A stretch of DNA of 60,000 nucleotides from Polytrichum commune (GCA_950295325.1 OX485806.1:3102001-3162000); one strand, 5' to 3'; counted from the first letter of the stretch, positions 25,941-38,650 are shown. Translations and numbers: made by a program. The notes: generated by a model not told the origin, from the sequence alone.

Positions 25941-26086
25941 GAGATGGTCTCATGTTCTTTTTGCTTTGCGTTTTATTGCTTTTCTTCTCTTCATTGGTTC
26001 ACACAAACAATATGGGAGAACTTGTATCCCTCTTCGGACTAGCATGTAGCCTTATTCAAACCTTATTATTTTTCATGTTTCTTCCT

Positions 26087-26318
26087 TTATATCTTTATTG
26101 ACCATGAGCAATTTAATGCTCTACCTTCTACATGCTCCACGGTCTCAACTTTCACCACAAAGAGGATTTTGAATTGCAATGCCTTAACTACTTGAAGGGA
26201 CCATGCAATGACAAGTCCGTCCTTAGGCACGTAGGAGTCATCTTGAGGTGTTTTGTGCACTTGCCATACCACGTATGGTGCCAGCATGAACCATCTTTCT
26301 CCAGGTATTCTCATTGGG
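26087..26318 (-). pseudogene. Relic of the large element's passenger gene (N-terminal exon)
   Basis: A minus-strand frame reads IPGERWFMLAPYVVWQVHKT then PQDDSYVPKDGLVIAWSLQV and FVVKV. This matches the first coding exon of the passenger gene at 39576-40925 (RPGERWFMLAP...PQDDSYVPKDGIVLAWSVQV). As there, the ATG immediately follows an acceptor (TTTGTAG/ATG), and the upstream sequence is full of the same palindromes. Only about 75 codons are conserved before the frame ends. It is a truncated, older member of the same family on the opposite strand. Confidence 0.85.
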
Positions 26319-26444
26319 ATCATCTACAAAGAAAAGAACAATGCCATTAGTTTTGGTCGGGTGATCCAAACTCTTTCAAATTAAAATAGACATGTTTATG
26401 GGTATGAAGGAGGGTAAATATATTGGGGTCAATGCTTGCTAGGT

Positions 26445-26975
26445 TTGGGTCGATCGACCCAAACACAAACCTCGTGAAACTCAATAATCGATAATTGTTT
26501 TTGGTGCTTGGGAATAGTTTGGTTGTGCAATTCAAATTTTAAGAGTGTGGATATAATAATCATTAAGAATAAGTGTTTTGGTTATTGGCCATTTGGGGAT
26601 TCCTTGTTGATATAGTTGTACATCACGCGTATTTTGATATGGTAAACAAGTTTCATAAGATTTTATATTATGGGCATAAATATAGATATGTTGTTGTATA
26701 TTGGAAAGGATGTTTAGTTTGGATCGATCGACCCAAACTTTGGAGCATCTTTGTGTTGATAGTTTGGATTGATCGACCCACACAAGCTGCGTGGTTGGGT
26801 TGATTGACCCAAATAAGGTGGGTGGTTTGGGTCGTTCAAACTTAACCACTATAATGTTTGGGTTGATCGACCCAAACAGGGTGGGTGATTTGAATCGTTC
26901 GACCCAAACCAACTGCAATGTTTGGATCGTTCAACCCATGCAAGCTGTAGGGTTTGGGTCGATCAACCCAAAAAA
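26445..26975. repeat. Decayed palindrome cluster
   Basis: About nine copies of the palindrome GTTTGGGTCG-AT-CGACCCAAAC in varying decay (near 26450, 26718, 26762, 26796, 26823, 26859, 26887, 26921, 26949). Many differences are TCG to TTG or CGA to CAA changes, which fit cytosine deamination at CpG. The cluster sits upstream of the relic exon in the position of its leader intron, as in the intact element. Confidence 0.85.
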
Positions 26976-27074
26976 AATGTAGAACAAACAAAATTCAAGG
27001 ATTAGGTTTAAGAAAACTGGAACATGATTAATCCAAACAAATTTAGGTTTTCCATGTCATGGGACATTTGTGGG

Positions 27075-27690
27075 CATTAAAACAATATTTATAGGTTATT
27101 CCAACCATAACATTAAGTAGCAAACTCGGATTGACCTTCTCAAAAGAGCATCAAACTAGCACGTGCCAATTTGATGTTTTTTCAAGAGCAAAGGTAGCAC
27201 TAAGTTTGAGTTTTACTTAGGCTATTTTAAATCTATTTGGGTGGTTATTTTCAATGCTTATAATTAATTATGTCAAATTCTAGGCTAAATTACGATCTAA
27301 ACTACTTTAAATAACTATAAAGCAATGGGAAAGTTGGTAAGGTCAAAAAGGTAGTTGCACTCACTGGAAAAATCTCCCAACACCCACGTTGAAAACTTCT
27401 TTGATATCTTTTTGAAGCTTCTATATTTGATTAATTATCCATTCATTCACCCTTGCTTTGCAATCTTTTCCCTTCTTGTTGAAATAAATTTGTGGGTATT
27501 CAAAGGGTACCCTCTTAGCATTGCTACTTAATATTATGGCATGTGTGCGATTAGAAAAAATATTGCAATATATTGATTGTAAATCCTCATGAAAAGTTTT
27601 TATATTTTACAAAATATTTATTTATAAGTCCACTTAAATTCATTTAATAAATACCTTATTGAATTTTTGAATAAAACCATAAAAAAAGTT
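27075..27690. repeat. Dispersed repeat, direct copy of 9740-10345
   Basis: Same family and orientation as 9740-10345, with scattered substitutions. Sequence from 27700 to 28650 shows no gene or bounded repeat. Confidence 0.7.
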
Positions 27691-28654
27691 ATCCTATTTG
27701 TCGATCTATATATTTATTTTTATAAATCTATTTTATACAAGCCTACCTCTCACCCATCCAATATTAAAACTTAACCCCCTTATAGATGTGTTGCTGATTC
27801 ATCTCAAATGACTTCGAGTAGATGAACTCAGGGTCTTAAAAGCAAGTTTTGGTGTCTATAAAACTTTAAAAAGTTACCTTTTGGATGCAACTATTTCAAG
27901 CTTTTATGTTGGATGAAATGAGAGGTATGCTCATATTTGATAGTTCCCTCTCTATCTCTCTCACTTGGACAACCTTCCCTCAATGAAAATTATCATGCAT
28001 CACTCAAAATCTTGTAATTCTACCACTGGGGTAGATTTGCAGATCCTTCCACCAACATAGTTGCCCAAGTTTCATATGTTTACATAATGCACCCATGTGA
28101 ATAAACATGTCCCCTCTAGCTTTGGAGTCAATTTTGTTTAGATTTGTCCTAGTCGACTAGTTTGGAATCATTGAAAGTAATGCCATTCTTTAAATGATCT
28201 AAAAGAGTCACCGAGACTGATCTAGATTGGGGGCACATATTCCCAACCAGGTATCCATAAGTCCGGGTACACAACTCCCATATTATATGCAGGGGGCATC
28301 AACATTAAAACTCCTTAGACGACGGTTTTTGTAAAAGTTGTATCAAATTGTACAAAAACAAAAGGACCAAAATGTTGGGTGAGGACCAAATTAAATAAAA
28401 ATGAGATGTAGAAAATGTTGGGTTGCATATTTATTTTAACAAAAAACTTCACAACGTATATAAAGAATTGAAACACCTATTTTTTTGAACCTTGTAGAGC
28501 GTCCAATTTTAAAAGACCCACACAAGTAGTTGCCTCCAATTAAAATTATAAGCCATTAGTAATGTCTTATTCACAAAAATATATATTTACATTATTATTT
28601 TTTTATCTTAAATCCCCAAAAGTTGGGTAGCTTGGCCTATGATACTTGTATTTA

Positions 28655-28972
28655 ACAACTCATATCATAAGATTTCTAATGCAAGTATATGCTTCAAGGA
28701 ATATCTATTTTCTATATATAATTACATTTTTGGATTCCTTGTTAAAAAGGCTACAAGAGTTTCATACATTAAAACAAATTATATCACTCGATATTGGACT
28801 AAAATACATTATAAGTGATTACAATCAAGGCCATATGATACGGGAGTTGTATACCCGGACCTATAGGGTGCCATAATTTCGGTAAGATTGGGACAAAACT
28901 TCAATCAGCGAGGGACTATATTTCAATCAGATCGGAACCAAAAGTGCCATAACACATGTCCTTAGTTTGAGT
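28655..28972. repeat. Dispersed repeat, inverted copy of 6030-6350
   Basis: Reverse-complement match to 6030-6350. It ends within about 15 bp of the start of arm B, so it may have been involved in, or inserted at, the duplication boundary. Confidence 0.65.
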
Positions 28973-28984
28973 GTTTGTCAAACA

Positions 28985-29751
28985 CCGGAGTTTTGTCAAA
29001 CTGGGCCATACAAGGTCAATATGTTGAAAGGGCAAAGAACGATAAAGAAAAGTTCTATATATAGGGACTGTGACCAATTTCGTGGTGACACCTGCAGTCA
29101 AGTGTAACTTATCACGCGTCACTTAGAAGCACCTGAACTGTACCTTTTGCTAGATGCAACTCTTCCACCTTCCATTATCTCAATGACCGGGAAGAACCAG
29201 TTGACTTTGTGGAAATAACCCGTTGAAATTCAAGACTTCAGGAGAATTACCAATCATCCAAGAAATATGCATGGAATATACCTCAAGTTAATAAAGAAAT
29301 CATACTAAACGATCACAACATCGAACCGGTTGGACTTGGAAACACTGGGATTGGACCGATTATGCCCAAGAGTCTCCGGGGACACTGCATTATCTGACAA
29401 TGGCTATTTGGCTTATGTGAGCTGGGATTATTCTAGAATGATACCATCGGCTCCCATTTATGCTTAGGTTTGGGCTGAAAAGTTGTGTGCGGGGATGGAA
29501 AAGCTTTGGTTAGTAACAGAACTCACCCTCAAGACTGCTTGTAATGTAATGACATGAGGTAGAGAGGGAAATATCACAAGTGAGCATACCTCTCATGCAT
29601 CCAAGATTAAAGCCCTGAAAGAGTGCAACCCGGAAATCACGCTCCTAGTCGATCGGATTATGAAATGAGTTCTTAAAACCCCAAATTAATCTAGTTCAAG
29701 TTAACTGTGATGAAACGGTCTCAAATCTATAGGGGGTCAAGTTTTTATGTT
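28985..29751. repeat. Inverted duplication arm B, part 1
   Basis: Reverse complement of 17690-18465 with few differences. It ends exactly at TGTT (29748-29751), where the large insertion begins; the matching sequence resumes at 47424. Confidence 0.9.
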
Positions 29752-29779
29752 AACACTATATTCGTTAAATTGAGACTTT
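29752..29779 (+). repeat. Left terminal inverted repeat of the large element
   Basis: Starts AACACTATATTCGTTAAATT and is identical over 28 bp to the reverse complement of 47396-47423. The TSD TGTT precedes it. The second copy at 57129 has the same end with one difference (AACTTGAG for AAATTGAG). Confidence 0.93.
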
Positions 29780-30277
29780 CTCTAGTCTCAAATTAATATA
29801 TGGATCAAACAACATTCCGTGTTCCGAAACTATATTGCGAACAATCTCAAATATATTATATGTTCTAATATCCCAAATCTATTATGTGTGGACATAAGCA
29901 CATATGGTAGAGCACTCAACACCAACTTCATCAACAAAAACACTTTGGGTAGAGCACTCCAAACTAGTTTCACCCAAAAAACATATAAAATGATTTCTAT
30001 TAATAGCATGGTCAATAAAATATAGACATTGCAACATACAAAGTGCATGCAATAAATGCATTTTTCTTCAATGGAAAGTCCAAAACTTAATAAAAAAATG
30101 AACTTCACAATTGTATTGAAATATAGTAAATGGATATTCATCCAACCCCAAACAATATAGCATTCGCAAGTTCTACCCAAACTTTGCCCCAAGTTTGAGG
30201 AGCACACATATGAGTAATATATATTCGTCGAATCACAGTTTACACTATAATCATGCTAACACAATCCTACCAACTTC

Positions 30278-33200
30278 TCATTCAACGTGGGTTGCTTCTT
30301 CTCCGATCCGAGCAAGGTTGTCTTTTGCAAAAGTTATGTACTTTTGAGGGATGGACACTGATCCACTATGATTTTTCCGTGGTTTCCATGCTATGAATAT
30401 GGAATCTGTATCTACCCAAGATGGACCGTGCTCAGAATCCACCTTCCACCGAAAGTGTTGGTTTGTATCCCAGCCTGTATAATGCCGAACAACATCTTCA
30501 TTCCGTGCTGTTGGTCGGTAGTACTCCACTTGTATTTGTCGAAAATGAGGGCTGGAAGATACAAAATTTGGATTGGACAAAGCTCTTGCCACCCACACTG
30601 GCTTTGCATATGTCTCATCTCTAGGACGCAAAATGAGCATATAACCTTCATGACAATCCACTGCAATGCGGAAAGATGGTGGCGGACGACTACTAGCAGG
30701 CCCAACGTAATGGTCGTCCATATCAAACTCCTCACGAACCTCTCCATTACTCAAAAGACTAGCCTCCGAAGCTTGTACATCGATACGAGTTTGTGGCCAA
30801 AATCCGTGCCTCAAAATATGAGGGCTATCTTGGTGGAGATCTGCCAAGGCCGCACGAACACGTGTCCAATAATGTATCCAACTCCCATAACGATGCCAAC
30901 ATGATCCGCCAACATCCGCTATCTTCAAACTCTCCCAATATTGAATGAAGCCTGATATACCTTTCAAAATATCCTCCAAATTCTTCATGGCTATTGGCTT
31001 GCAAGGCCTAGGCTCTCCATCCGGTAACATGGTCTTCCCATCCGCATCCACGCACCACACAAGGAGACCCTCTGGCGGGCTCCAGTCTTGTGTCGTGCAC
31101 AACAACTTGTATTGCATGGCCGGGACACCATCGTCACGCATGTAGAACCGGAATTGTTGTGCCTTCGTATGGCCAATCAATCGATGAGCTCCACTTCGAA
31201 TATAAGGTTCTATAAATGCCTTGAAGTCTGGCACCTCCTCAATCATATGGGGGATGATGGGAACGTTCTCCAAATCCATGTACGACTTCATCAATAACGG
31301 GATTGTAGGAAAATCCTCCTCCCGCAACTTCATGCTCCACCGTCCAAATGATGCATCAATATCGTCGTGCGTGTGGCCTACCAATAGGAAGGACACAAAA
31401 ACCTCCTTGAAAATGCCTTTCGCAACCAACAACGACCAATATGCAAATACATATCTACTTTTATTGTCCTTGGCACAATTGTCCAATTGGACACGCAAAG
31501 TGGGGGGCAACTTCTTGGCTATCACCGGTTCACTGAGTGGTTCGGGCAACGAATGCAAGCATACATCTTTTCCATCCATCACTGCTTCATATAAAGGTGT
31601 TGAACCCGTGTTTTCAAATAACAATCCTGAAGAATAGGCTGGCGGTTTCTCTAAATCATGCAAAAGCCTTGCAAATGACCCTATCGTGTGGTTTGAATCT
31701 GCTAGATACAAATCAAGAGCATAATGGGCAAACTTGACATCACCGTGTCCATGTGCAATCATTCCTTCAATGCCAACCCAAAGTAATTAGTACCTATGTA
31801 TGTCTAAATCGTTTTGAATGAATCAATGTTCTCAAGTACATCACGGAATAAAATACAACAATATTTAGGGTATGTCATAACATTGTTTCGAAGATCACCT
31901 GTAACCGATACAGGCAACTTAAAAAACCCATCCGTGGCCTTGATTCGTTTTGCAAAACATGGGGAGGCTGTCTTGGCATGGTCCATTTTGTCATGGATGA
32001 CCGTAAGAACTTCCAAGGGCCTGGAGATGGACAAAGCTCTATTTGTGTAGTAATCATTACAGTGTGCCTCTTGCATGTTTACGTGCTTGAAATAGTTCAA
32101 TTGATGCACCGCAAACGACTCGGTACCCATCGTGTGTGCATCCCGAAGGCGCTTCAACTTCTCGCAATTAGAGCACCTTGCAAATTTGTCCCCTCGTCTT
32201 TTTGTAATGTATTCGCTGAAGTTTGCTTTCTTGATTGCACTCAATTTTGACGATGAAATTGGCTCCAACCCAATCTTCTCGCCAACTGCATTTACATCCA
32301 ACAATATGTCTTTCCATTTTGTGCCTGTGGGAAGAACTTTCTCCACAACCTTTTCACCAGTTGTGAGTGTGCGTGTTTTGTGCGGCATTGCATCGGCAAG
32401 CGGGACAATGATGGTTGCTAGAGTGGCCGTTGCTTGCCTTGTTGCTTCCCTAGGTTTCTTTAAACCCACGTTCCCATGGTGACGGGACCGGCGGCCTTCC
32501 TTGGCATAAGCAGCTTGTCTATAAAAGTCCGCTTTCGACACACCATGAATGGTGTACCATGCCTTGCAACACACGTCTATGCTCTCAATGGTGATGACCT
32601 TGCGACCCGCCCCATTCACATGTATCGCCCTATGCACATCAAGTTTTTTGGTGGATCTTAGACGGAAATCACCAAGCCACATTTCTTCGCGGATGGCCTT
32701 CAATTTATCCCGGGGAAACAATTGGCAACAACGATGCACACAACAATCCTTTGTGGCAACTTCTCTAATGGACTCCTCCCCGAGCAACCTTTGACGTTTA
32801 CAATCAGTTGCAGACGGAGCAGGACGTGCCAATGTATCGTACTTTCTTTGACCCTTGCGTGGCCGCATGTTTGATTGCTGCTCTTTTTCGATTTGCAAGT
32901 GTCGTTGCTCATGTTCACACAAACTAACTCCATCAATCGTGACATTCCTCAATGGCCACCTCCGGAGGGAGAACCTATGAGTGGGATCCACCTCGGAATG
33001 AACGAACGACTCCAATATGACAACCCCAACGTCCTCGGTGCCAAACGGGTTTTCATCAATGCAATCTTGTGGATGGGTGTTGCGACAAATCCCCTCTGCC
33101 ACAACAACTCCACTGTCATTAAGAAGTACCACCTCCAAATTCACCCATGAAGCCCTTGAGAGTCCCGTACATTCAGCAATGGGACATTGCGGTATGGAAG

Positions 33201-33342
33201 GCGAAGGTATATCCAAATGATCTTCATCTGCACTGTCAGCCAAAGTATCCTCCCCGACAATGTCTATCTCATCCTCAGATGCAGATGGCGAAGTGGCCAT
33301 ATCTTCAGATGACCAATCCCCTCTTTCACTAAACCCATTCAT
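30278..33342 (-). CDS. Transposase candidate, DUF7869-like, two exons, intact
   Basis: Model: complement of join(30278-31764, 31899-33342), 976 residues, joined by a 134-bp GT-AG phase-1 intron. The same join works in the second copy. The start at 33342 directly follows a splice acceptor (GTGTAG/GCAGA-ATG). N-terminus: acidic, about residues 10-45. Cys clusters follow (CCVHRCC about 200-206, VCC about 258, CSNC 390-393), probably zinc-binding. Then HDKMD (450-454), QLDNCAKDNKSRYVFAY (about 574) and FLLVGHTHDDIDASFG (about 607-622). The last two blocks are what I remember as the hallmark of the uncharacterised eukaryotic DUF7869 family. The Asp residues in HDKMD, LDN and DDID are candidates for an RNase H-like active site (inference). 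Position inside an element with TIRs, and conservation in a second copy, argue that it is the transposase. Confidence 0.8.
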
Positions 33343-33347
33343 TCTGC

Positions 33348-34922
33348 CTACACACATGAACATTGAACCTTATCAAGAAACCACAAAAATTGTAGGTTCC
33401 AATCGAATAATACAAAACCATCTTATATAAAAAATATTGCAAATACTCAGTGTTCATACATGTTTGTATGACTGCTATGCCATTGGCTCTGTAAAGGTTT
33501 GGGTTGGCCAGTGGACACACTATCATTTAGAGCCCATCCACACGGTGGGTCTGGGTTTGGGTCGACCTACCCAAACCTTGTGGCACGATGGGATCATGGT
33601 CATCCATATTCCATCCAAACAGTGGGGATAAATTGGGTCGAGCGACCCAAACGTTTTCGCAAGATGGGTTCAGGCTCATCACAGAGAGCACCCACACAGC
33701 GGGGATGGATTGGGTAGACCGTCCCAAATTATGTAAGGGCACTGGGATGGGTCAAACCTAGTACATGCCCACTGTGGGATAAGGTTTGGGTCGACCGACC
33801 CAAACCTTATAGGGCAGGAAGGGCTCAAAGTCCACCCTAGTACCTGCCTCACGTGGGGGTGGGTTTGGGTCGACCGACCCAAACCTTATAGGGCAAGAAG
33901 GGCTCAAAGTCCACCCTAGTACCTGCCTCACGTGGGGGTGGGTTTGGGTCGACCGACCCAAACCTTCAGGGGCAGGATGGGCTCCGTGTGCACCCTAGTA
34001 CCTGCCTCATGTGAAGGTGGGTTTGGGTCGACCGACCCAAACCTTCAGGGGCAGGATGGGCTCCGTGTGCACCCTAGTACCTGCCTCATGTGAAGGTGGG
34101 TTTGGGTCGACCGACCCAAACCTTCAGGGGCAGGATGGGCTCCGTGTGCACCCTAGTACCTGCCTCATGTGAAGGTGGGTTTGGGTCGACCGACCCAAAC
34201 CTTCAGGGGCAGGATGGGCTCCGTGTGCACCCTAGTACCTGCCTCATGTGAAGGTGGGTTTGGGTCGACCGACCCAAACCTTCAGGGGTAGGATGGACTC
34301 CGTGTCCACCCTAGTACCTGCCTCATGAGGGTATAGGTTTGGGTCGACCGACCCAAACCTTGAGGGGCAGGATGGACTCCATGTCCATCCTAGTACCTGC
34401 CTCATGAGAGTATAGGTTTGGGTCGACCGACCCAAACATTGAGGGGCAGGATGGGCTCAGTGTGCACCCTAGTACCTGCCCCATGTGAGGGTGGGTTTGG
34501 GTCGACCGACCCAAACCTTGAGGGGCAAGATGGACTCCGTGTCCACCCTAGTACCTGCCTCATGAGGGTATAGGTTTGGGTCGACCGACCCAAACCTTGA
34601 GGGCCAGGATGGGCTCCTTGTCCACTCTAGACCCTGCCTCACGAAGGGATAGGTTTGGGTCGACCGACCCAAACCTTGAGGGCCAGGATGGGCTCCTTGT
34701 CCACTCTAGATCCTGCCTCACGAGGGGATAGGTTTGGGTCAACCGACCCAAACATTGAGGGGCAGGATGGACTCCGTGTCCACCCTAGTAACTGCCTCAT
34801 GAGAGTAAAGGTTTGGGTCGACCGACCCAAACCTTGAGGGGCAAGATGGACTCCTCAGATGATCAGGGTCAGGCTGAAACCCGCCCACACTAGCGGAGGG
34901 GTTTGGGTCGACCGACCCAAAC
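33348..34922 (-). other. Predicted leader intron of the transposase gene
   Basis: On the minus strand a donor (TTATCAG/GTTTGGG) at 34922 and an acceptor (GTGTAG) ending at 33348 would delimit a 1,575-bp intron just before the start codon. It contains the whole 79-bp palindrome array. The donor GT is the first GT of the outermost palindrome. This is a prediction from splice consensus and from analogy with the passenger gene; RNA evidence is needed. Confidence 0.5.
33485..34922. repeat. 79-bp tandem array, one 22-bp palindrome per unit
   Basis: Fifteen well-kept palindromes (starts 33784, 33863, 33942, 34021, 34100, 34179, 34258, 34338, 34417, 34496, 34574, 34653, 34732, 34810, 34900) at about 79-bp spacing, preceded by about four decayed ones (from 33495). 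Each is GTTTGGGTCG, a two-base centre, CGACCCAAAC; the centre is AC throughout, with one changed copy at 34732. The roughly 57-bp linkers are near-identical too (CCTAGTACCTGCCTCA...). Translations such as FGSVDPN from these units are artefacts. Confidence 0.95.
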
Positions 34923-35186
34923 CTGATAAGAGTCACACTAAAACCCTCAAAATCCGGCGGATAATGCGGCGGATAATCCGAAATGTGTTGATTTTGAGCT
35001 CATTGCAAAGTTCACGGTGGGCTTCCATGCTGTGGATAGGTGCTCATGAACTTGCATGCTGTGGATAAGTGCTAATGAACGGAAGCATGCACGAACCTTG
35101 AAGTATAGCTCCGACTAAGAGTTCTCTCCACGAATTCAAGAGTGGGAGAAGAACAAAAAAGGACTGAATTTTGGGGGGTGCGTCCC

Positions 35187-35192
35187 TTTATA
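35187..35192 (-). promoter_or_regulatory. Putative TATA box of the transposase gene
   Basis: TATAAA on the minus strand, about 265 bp upstream of the predicted leader-intron donor. Downstream sequence (35160-34923) would be the 5' leader exon. Confidence 0.5.
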
Positions 35193-35846
35193 CTATCCAC
35201 CTCCGTTTCTCGGACTTCCTCATTGGATGCCTTTCCCGCCTTGTTCTCATATTTTGATTATTTCAAAACCTCCTAACATAATTCTCCGTTTTTTGTTTAT
35301 AGTGGAAAATGCGCATCTATCAATGCCCCTCTAATACCCCAGCCGTCATATGACTTAGTCTATGATATTTAATCTTTTTTTTTTTGTCTTTTGTGGATAT
35401 GACATACGCCGTTGGGAGGAAGGGTGGCGGCCACATTAATTTTTTCAAGTGTCATGACGGTATATTTTAACCAATATTTTAACTCCATTCAATGCTTTCA
35501 AGTGTAAACCTATTTAGGTGGGGTTTGGGCCATTTGGAGGCTGCAATTATGAAAGGGTTTCCAAGGCTTGAGGCCATTGTCGTGATGAATAAAATTATTT
35601 ATTTGTCTCCCATAAACCCTAAACCCTAGAACATTGCTCTATTATCTCGCATGCAAGTGTGGCAATGAGGAACGTATGTGGACGTTGTTAAAGGGATACT
35701 AACTACCAATGTGGCGTTTTAGTTCAATCTGTTAATGATATTTGAATCCATCTTGAAGTTCACTTCAAGTTTACTAATGTGTGGCCTTCGTGGCTCTTCG
35801 TGGCGCCAACCATCAAATGACATTGCTAATTCCGTGATGAAATAAC

Positions 35847-36171
35847 TACACAAAATATGGGGTGTGTGTTTCATTATATTTAGTGTTGTTACCACTCTAC
35901 TATGCTCAACATTAATTTTTAAATCTTTGACAATTATTGTTACACATAAATGTGTCGCTTACCTTCTACTTTCACGTAAATTTTTTCTTTTCACATCCTT
36001 CCTAACACTAATTGCAAACATGTAAATTCCACATATTACCATAGATAATACTTATTGTGAGAGTTTACATTTTATGTCACTGACTTTCATATGGTTATTG
36101 ATATTTAGTGCATGCGCTTGTATATAGGGTATCAAACACTAGATATCATATTTTGTGTATTTGGGTTTTGT
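35847..36171. mobile_element. CACTA-like MITE relic inside the large element
   Basis: Inverted ends CTACACAAAATATGG...CATATTTTGTGTA; the interior resembles the MITE at 16773-17192. A second, partial piece in opposite orientation follows at about 36250-36440. Its presence shows the large element has itself collected smaller elements. Confidence 0.55.
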
Positions 36172-37276
36172 AACTTAAGTTATTTGTGATTTGACCTGTC
36201 AAAAAAATGTAGTTAACTTTATTTGTTTAAAAAAATGTTTGACGAAAAATGTAGTGTTGTAGTGTCCCTACAATAAATAACATATTTAGAGTTTGATACA
36301 ATAAATACGAACGCATCTACTCAATACTAATACCACTATGAAAGTAAGTAACATCAAATGTAAACTCAAACACTCAATATTATCTATGGTAATATGTTGA
36401 AGTTACATGTTTGAATATAGTGTTAGTAAGGATATGAAAAAAAAATGATAAAGAAAGATCTCCAATATATCTTCCAATATCCTATAACAATATTTGTCAA
36501 AAAAATTAAAATTATTGTTGATGGGGGTAGACTGTCTCATTTTATGTGCCTATGACATGCACCATTGGGAAGAAAATGATATTTGATAAGTGATTTTGAG
36601 AACCCATCCTCCACAACTTCACATTGATGCATTGCATACAAATTAAATTATGTACTTCCAGGATATTACTCTACTTGGACTCAAATATTATGGTTTATTT
36701 CAAATAATATCTTGACAATATATGTGGGAACATTATGAAACTTCATATAGCCGAAGCCACCAAATACAATAATTACAGTTTATGTCATTATGAAGACTTT
36801 CACATGAGGACTTATACATTGAAAACAAGGAATTGATCTCATGACAAATTTGAATAAATTGGCCAACTTTCAATTTGCAACAATAAAATGAGAAAAGCTT
36901 TAAAAGAACATGTGACGTTTGTAATGTGTGCACACAACGTTGATCCATTGTCCAACATACAAGTGTGGCAATGGATAACCTATGTGAAAGGCATTAATGG
37001 GAATTCCATCACGAATAGGACTTTTTAGTTCACTCTTTCAAGGATGTTTGAAACTATCATGAAGTCCATTTGAAATCTAGTATGAAGATCATATATACTA
37101 TAATCAAGTTATTATACTCTTTTTTTTAGACAGACATTGTTATAACTTAATATTGGTTGACATGATCGTGAGCACATATGATTAGGATGTTGTCAAGACA
37201 ATATACATTTGTATTGGAAACTACAAGCACTAAGGCCCTGTCATTTAACCTTATGTGCCATTCATTTAAGGCTTGC

Positions 37277-37304
37277 GGTGTGTAGGGTTTAGGGTTTAGG
37301 GTTT
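37277..37304. repeat. Interstitial plant telomere-type repeat
   Basis: About three TTTAGGG units in a row, the plant telomere sequence. CCCTAAA pairs occur near 35620 and 54765. Too short to indicate a former chromosome end. Confidence 0.7.
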
Positions 37305-37839
37305 AGGTTGGAGGGATCATCGAACATCAAGCTTAATGCTTAAATGGCTTCATATGATGTTGAACTCCATGGGGTTGCAGTAGATAAATTTGTAATCTTT
37401 GTGTATCTCCCATGTACTTCAAATGTCAACTTCTATGTACTGATATAAATGTTGAATTTAATGCTACTTGGGTGGGTAATATCCATTGTAGGCTAGAGCC
37501 TTATCTTCTACGAACTTGGGTTATAGAAATTACAATAGAGAGCACTAAACCCTTGACCATGTAAATTGTCACCATATTTTAATTGTTGCACCGTGCAATT
37601 GCATTGAGGATTGCAATATACTTATGAAATACTCCTCTTAGACTTTGTATCGCTCTCATCTTACTCCATATGACTACATTATTCAAATACTAAAACAAAT
37701 AATGGATTCATTCTATGATGTAAGCAATTCCAACGCGGGACCATTGAATTGAACACCATTAAAATCAGAGTTGGTGATGGTGTTAATTATGTGCAATACC
37801 TTAGGCTATGTTGCTTTTCGATTTTTGGGCTAAGCCGCT

Positions 37840-38240
37840 ATAGATAGCGGCTTAGAAGGCCGGGGCCGGGCTTTGGCGGGCAGGAGGCCGGGTGGCCGCT
37901 AGGCGCCAAGTGTGCACCCCAGAAGCCTCGAGTAGCCACCATCACCAATAAGGTGTTGACACATGGCAGGGTGGCTGCCCGCGAGGCTTGTGAGCCGTAG
38001 ATGGGCTCGGGGCGCTCCCATGGCCCAGATTGGGTCCCATGGCGACCCTTCGCTTTGTCTATTTAACTCCCTACGCGCCAAGCTCCCTCCTTTCTCTCCC
38101 TCATTTCTCACCTTGTCGTGAAGCGGCGCCTCCGCCTAACGCCGCTTCCCACATTCTCTCTCTCATTCCTTTCCACCTCTCTGATTCTTGTAACCCTCTT
38201 CTCTCATTCTCTCTTTTTCTTGTAAGGGTTTAGGAGTGAT
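37840..38240 (+). promoter_or_regulatory. Promoter and leader start of the passenger gene
   Basis: A GC-rich block (37850-38050) in otherwise AT-rich DNA is followed by a TATTTAA box-like sequence at about 38060 and then a pyrimidine-rich tract (CTCTCTCCCTC type, 38085-38240), a typical plant core promoter and leader layout. A GC-rich hairpin, AAGCCGCTATAGATAGCGGCTT, lies near 37831-37854. The leader exon would run to a donor at 38850 (CATCAAG/GTAACT). Confidence 0.5.
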
Positions 38241-38650
38241 TGTAGAGTGTGTTTAGGGGTTGGGGAAGTGTTTTTGTGTAGAAATATGCGCATTGAGTGA
38301 TTTCAGGGTGTGTATGTTGATTAGGAGTGTTGTTTTGTTTAAAAATACAAGCATTGAGTGATTTCAGAGTGTGTTTGTTGGTTAGGACTGCAAGCGGCGC
38401 CTTTCGACTTATACTCATTCTCTCATTCTCTCATACTCTCCTTCTCTCTTCTCTCATTCTTCTCGCCGTCTCTCATTCTCTCTTCTTCTTGTAAGGGTTT
38501 AGGAGTGATTGTAGTAGGGTAGTGTTTTTGTGTAAAAGTATCCGCATTGACTGATTTCATAGTGTGTTTGTTGTTTAGGAGTGTTGTTTTGTTTAAAAAT
38601 ACGAGCATTGAGTGATTTCAGAGTGTGTTTGTTGGTTAGGAGTGTGTTTT
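38201..38650. repeat. Tandem repeats in the passenger-gene leader
   Basis: The block 38201-38402 (CTTGTAAGGGTTTAGGAGTGATT, then GCATTGAGTGATTTCAG units 62 bp apart) is repeated imperfectly at about 38480-38650. Both are separated by a second pyrimidine-rich tract. The leader was therefore duplicated internally. Confidence 0.65.

Larger units (their letters stand above)
35200..37830. other. Divergent intergenic region of the large element
   Basis: No gene recognised between the two divergent promoters. It holds a CACTA-like MITE relic (35847-36460), CCCTAAA units near 35620 and a TTTAGGG run near 37280. The rest is AT-rich without structure I can interpret. Confidence 0.5.

Noticed and set aside
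33485-34922. A CRISPR-like array of palindromic repeats with regular spacers
   Set aside because: The linkers are near-identical rather than unique, the period is 79 bp, the genome is a plant, and similar palindromes occur in unrelated contexts nearby. It is a tandem satellite.
33499-34936. Many short proteins with FGSVDPN / VWVGRPK motifs
   Set aside because: The palindrome has no stop codon in any frame, so arrays create open frames on both strands.
37277-37304. A former telomere or chromosome fusion point
   Set aside because: Only about three TTTAGGG units; such short runs are common in plant DNA.
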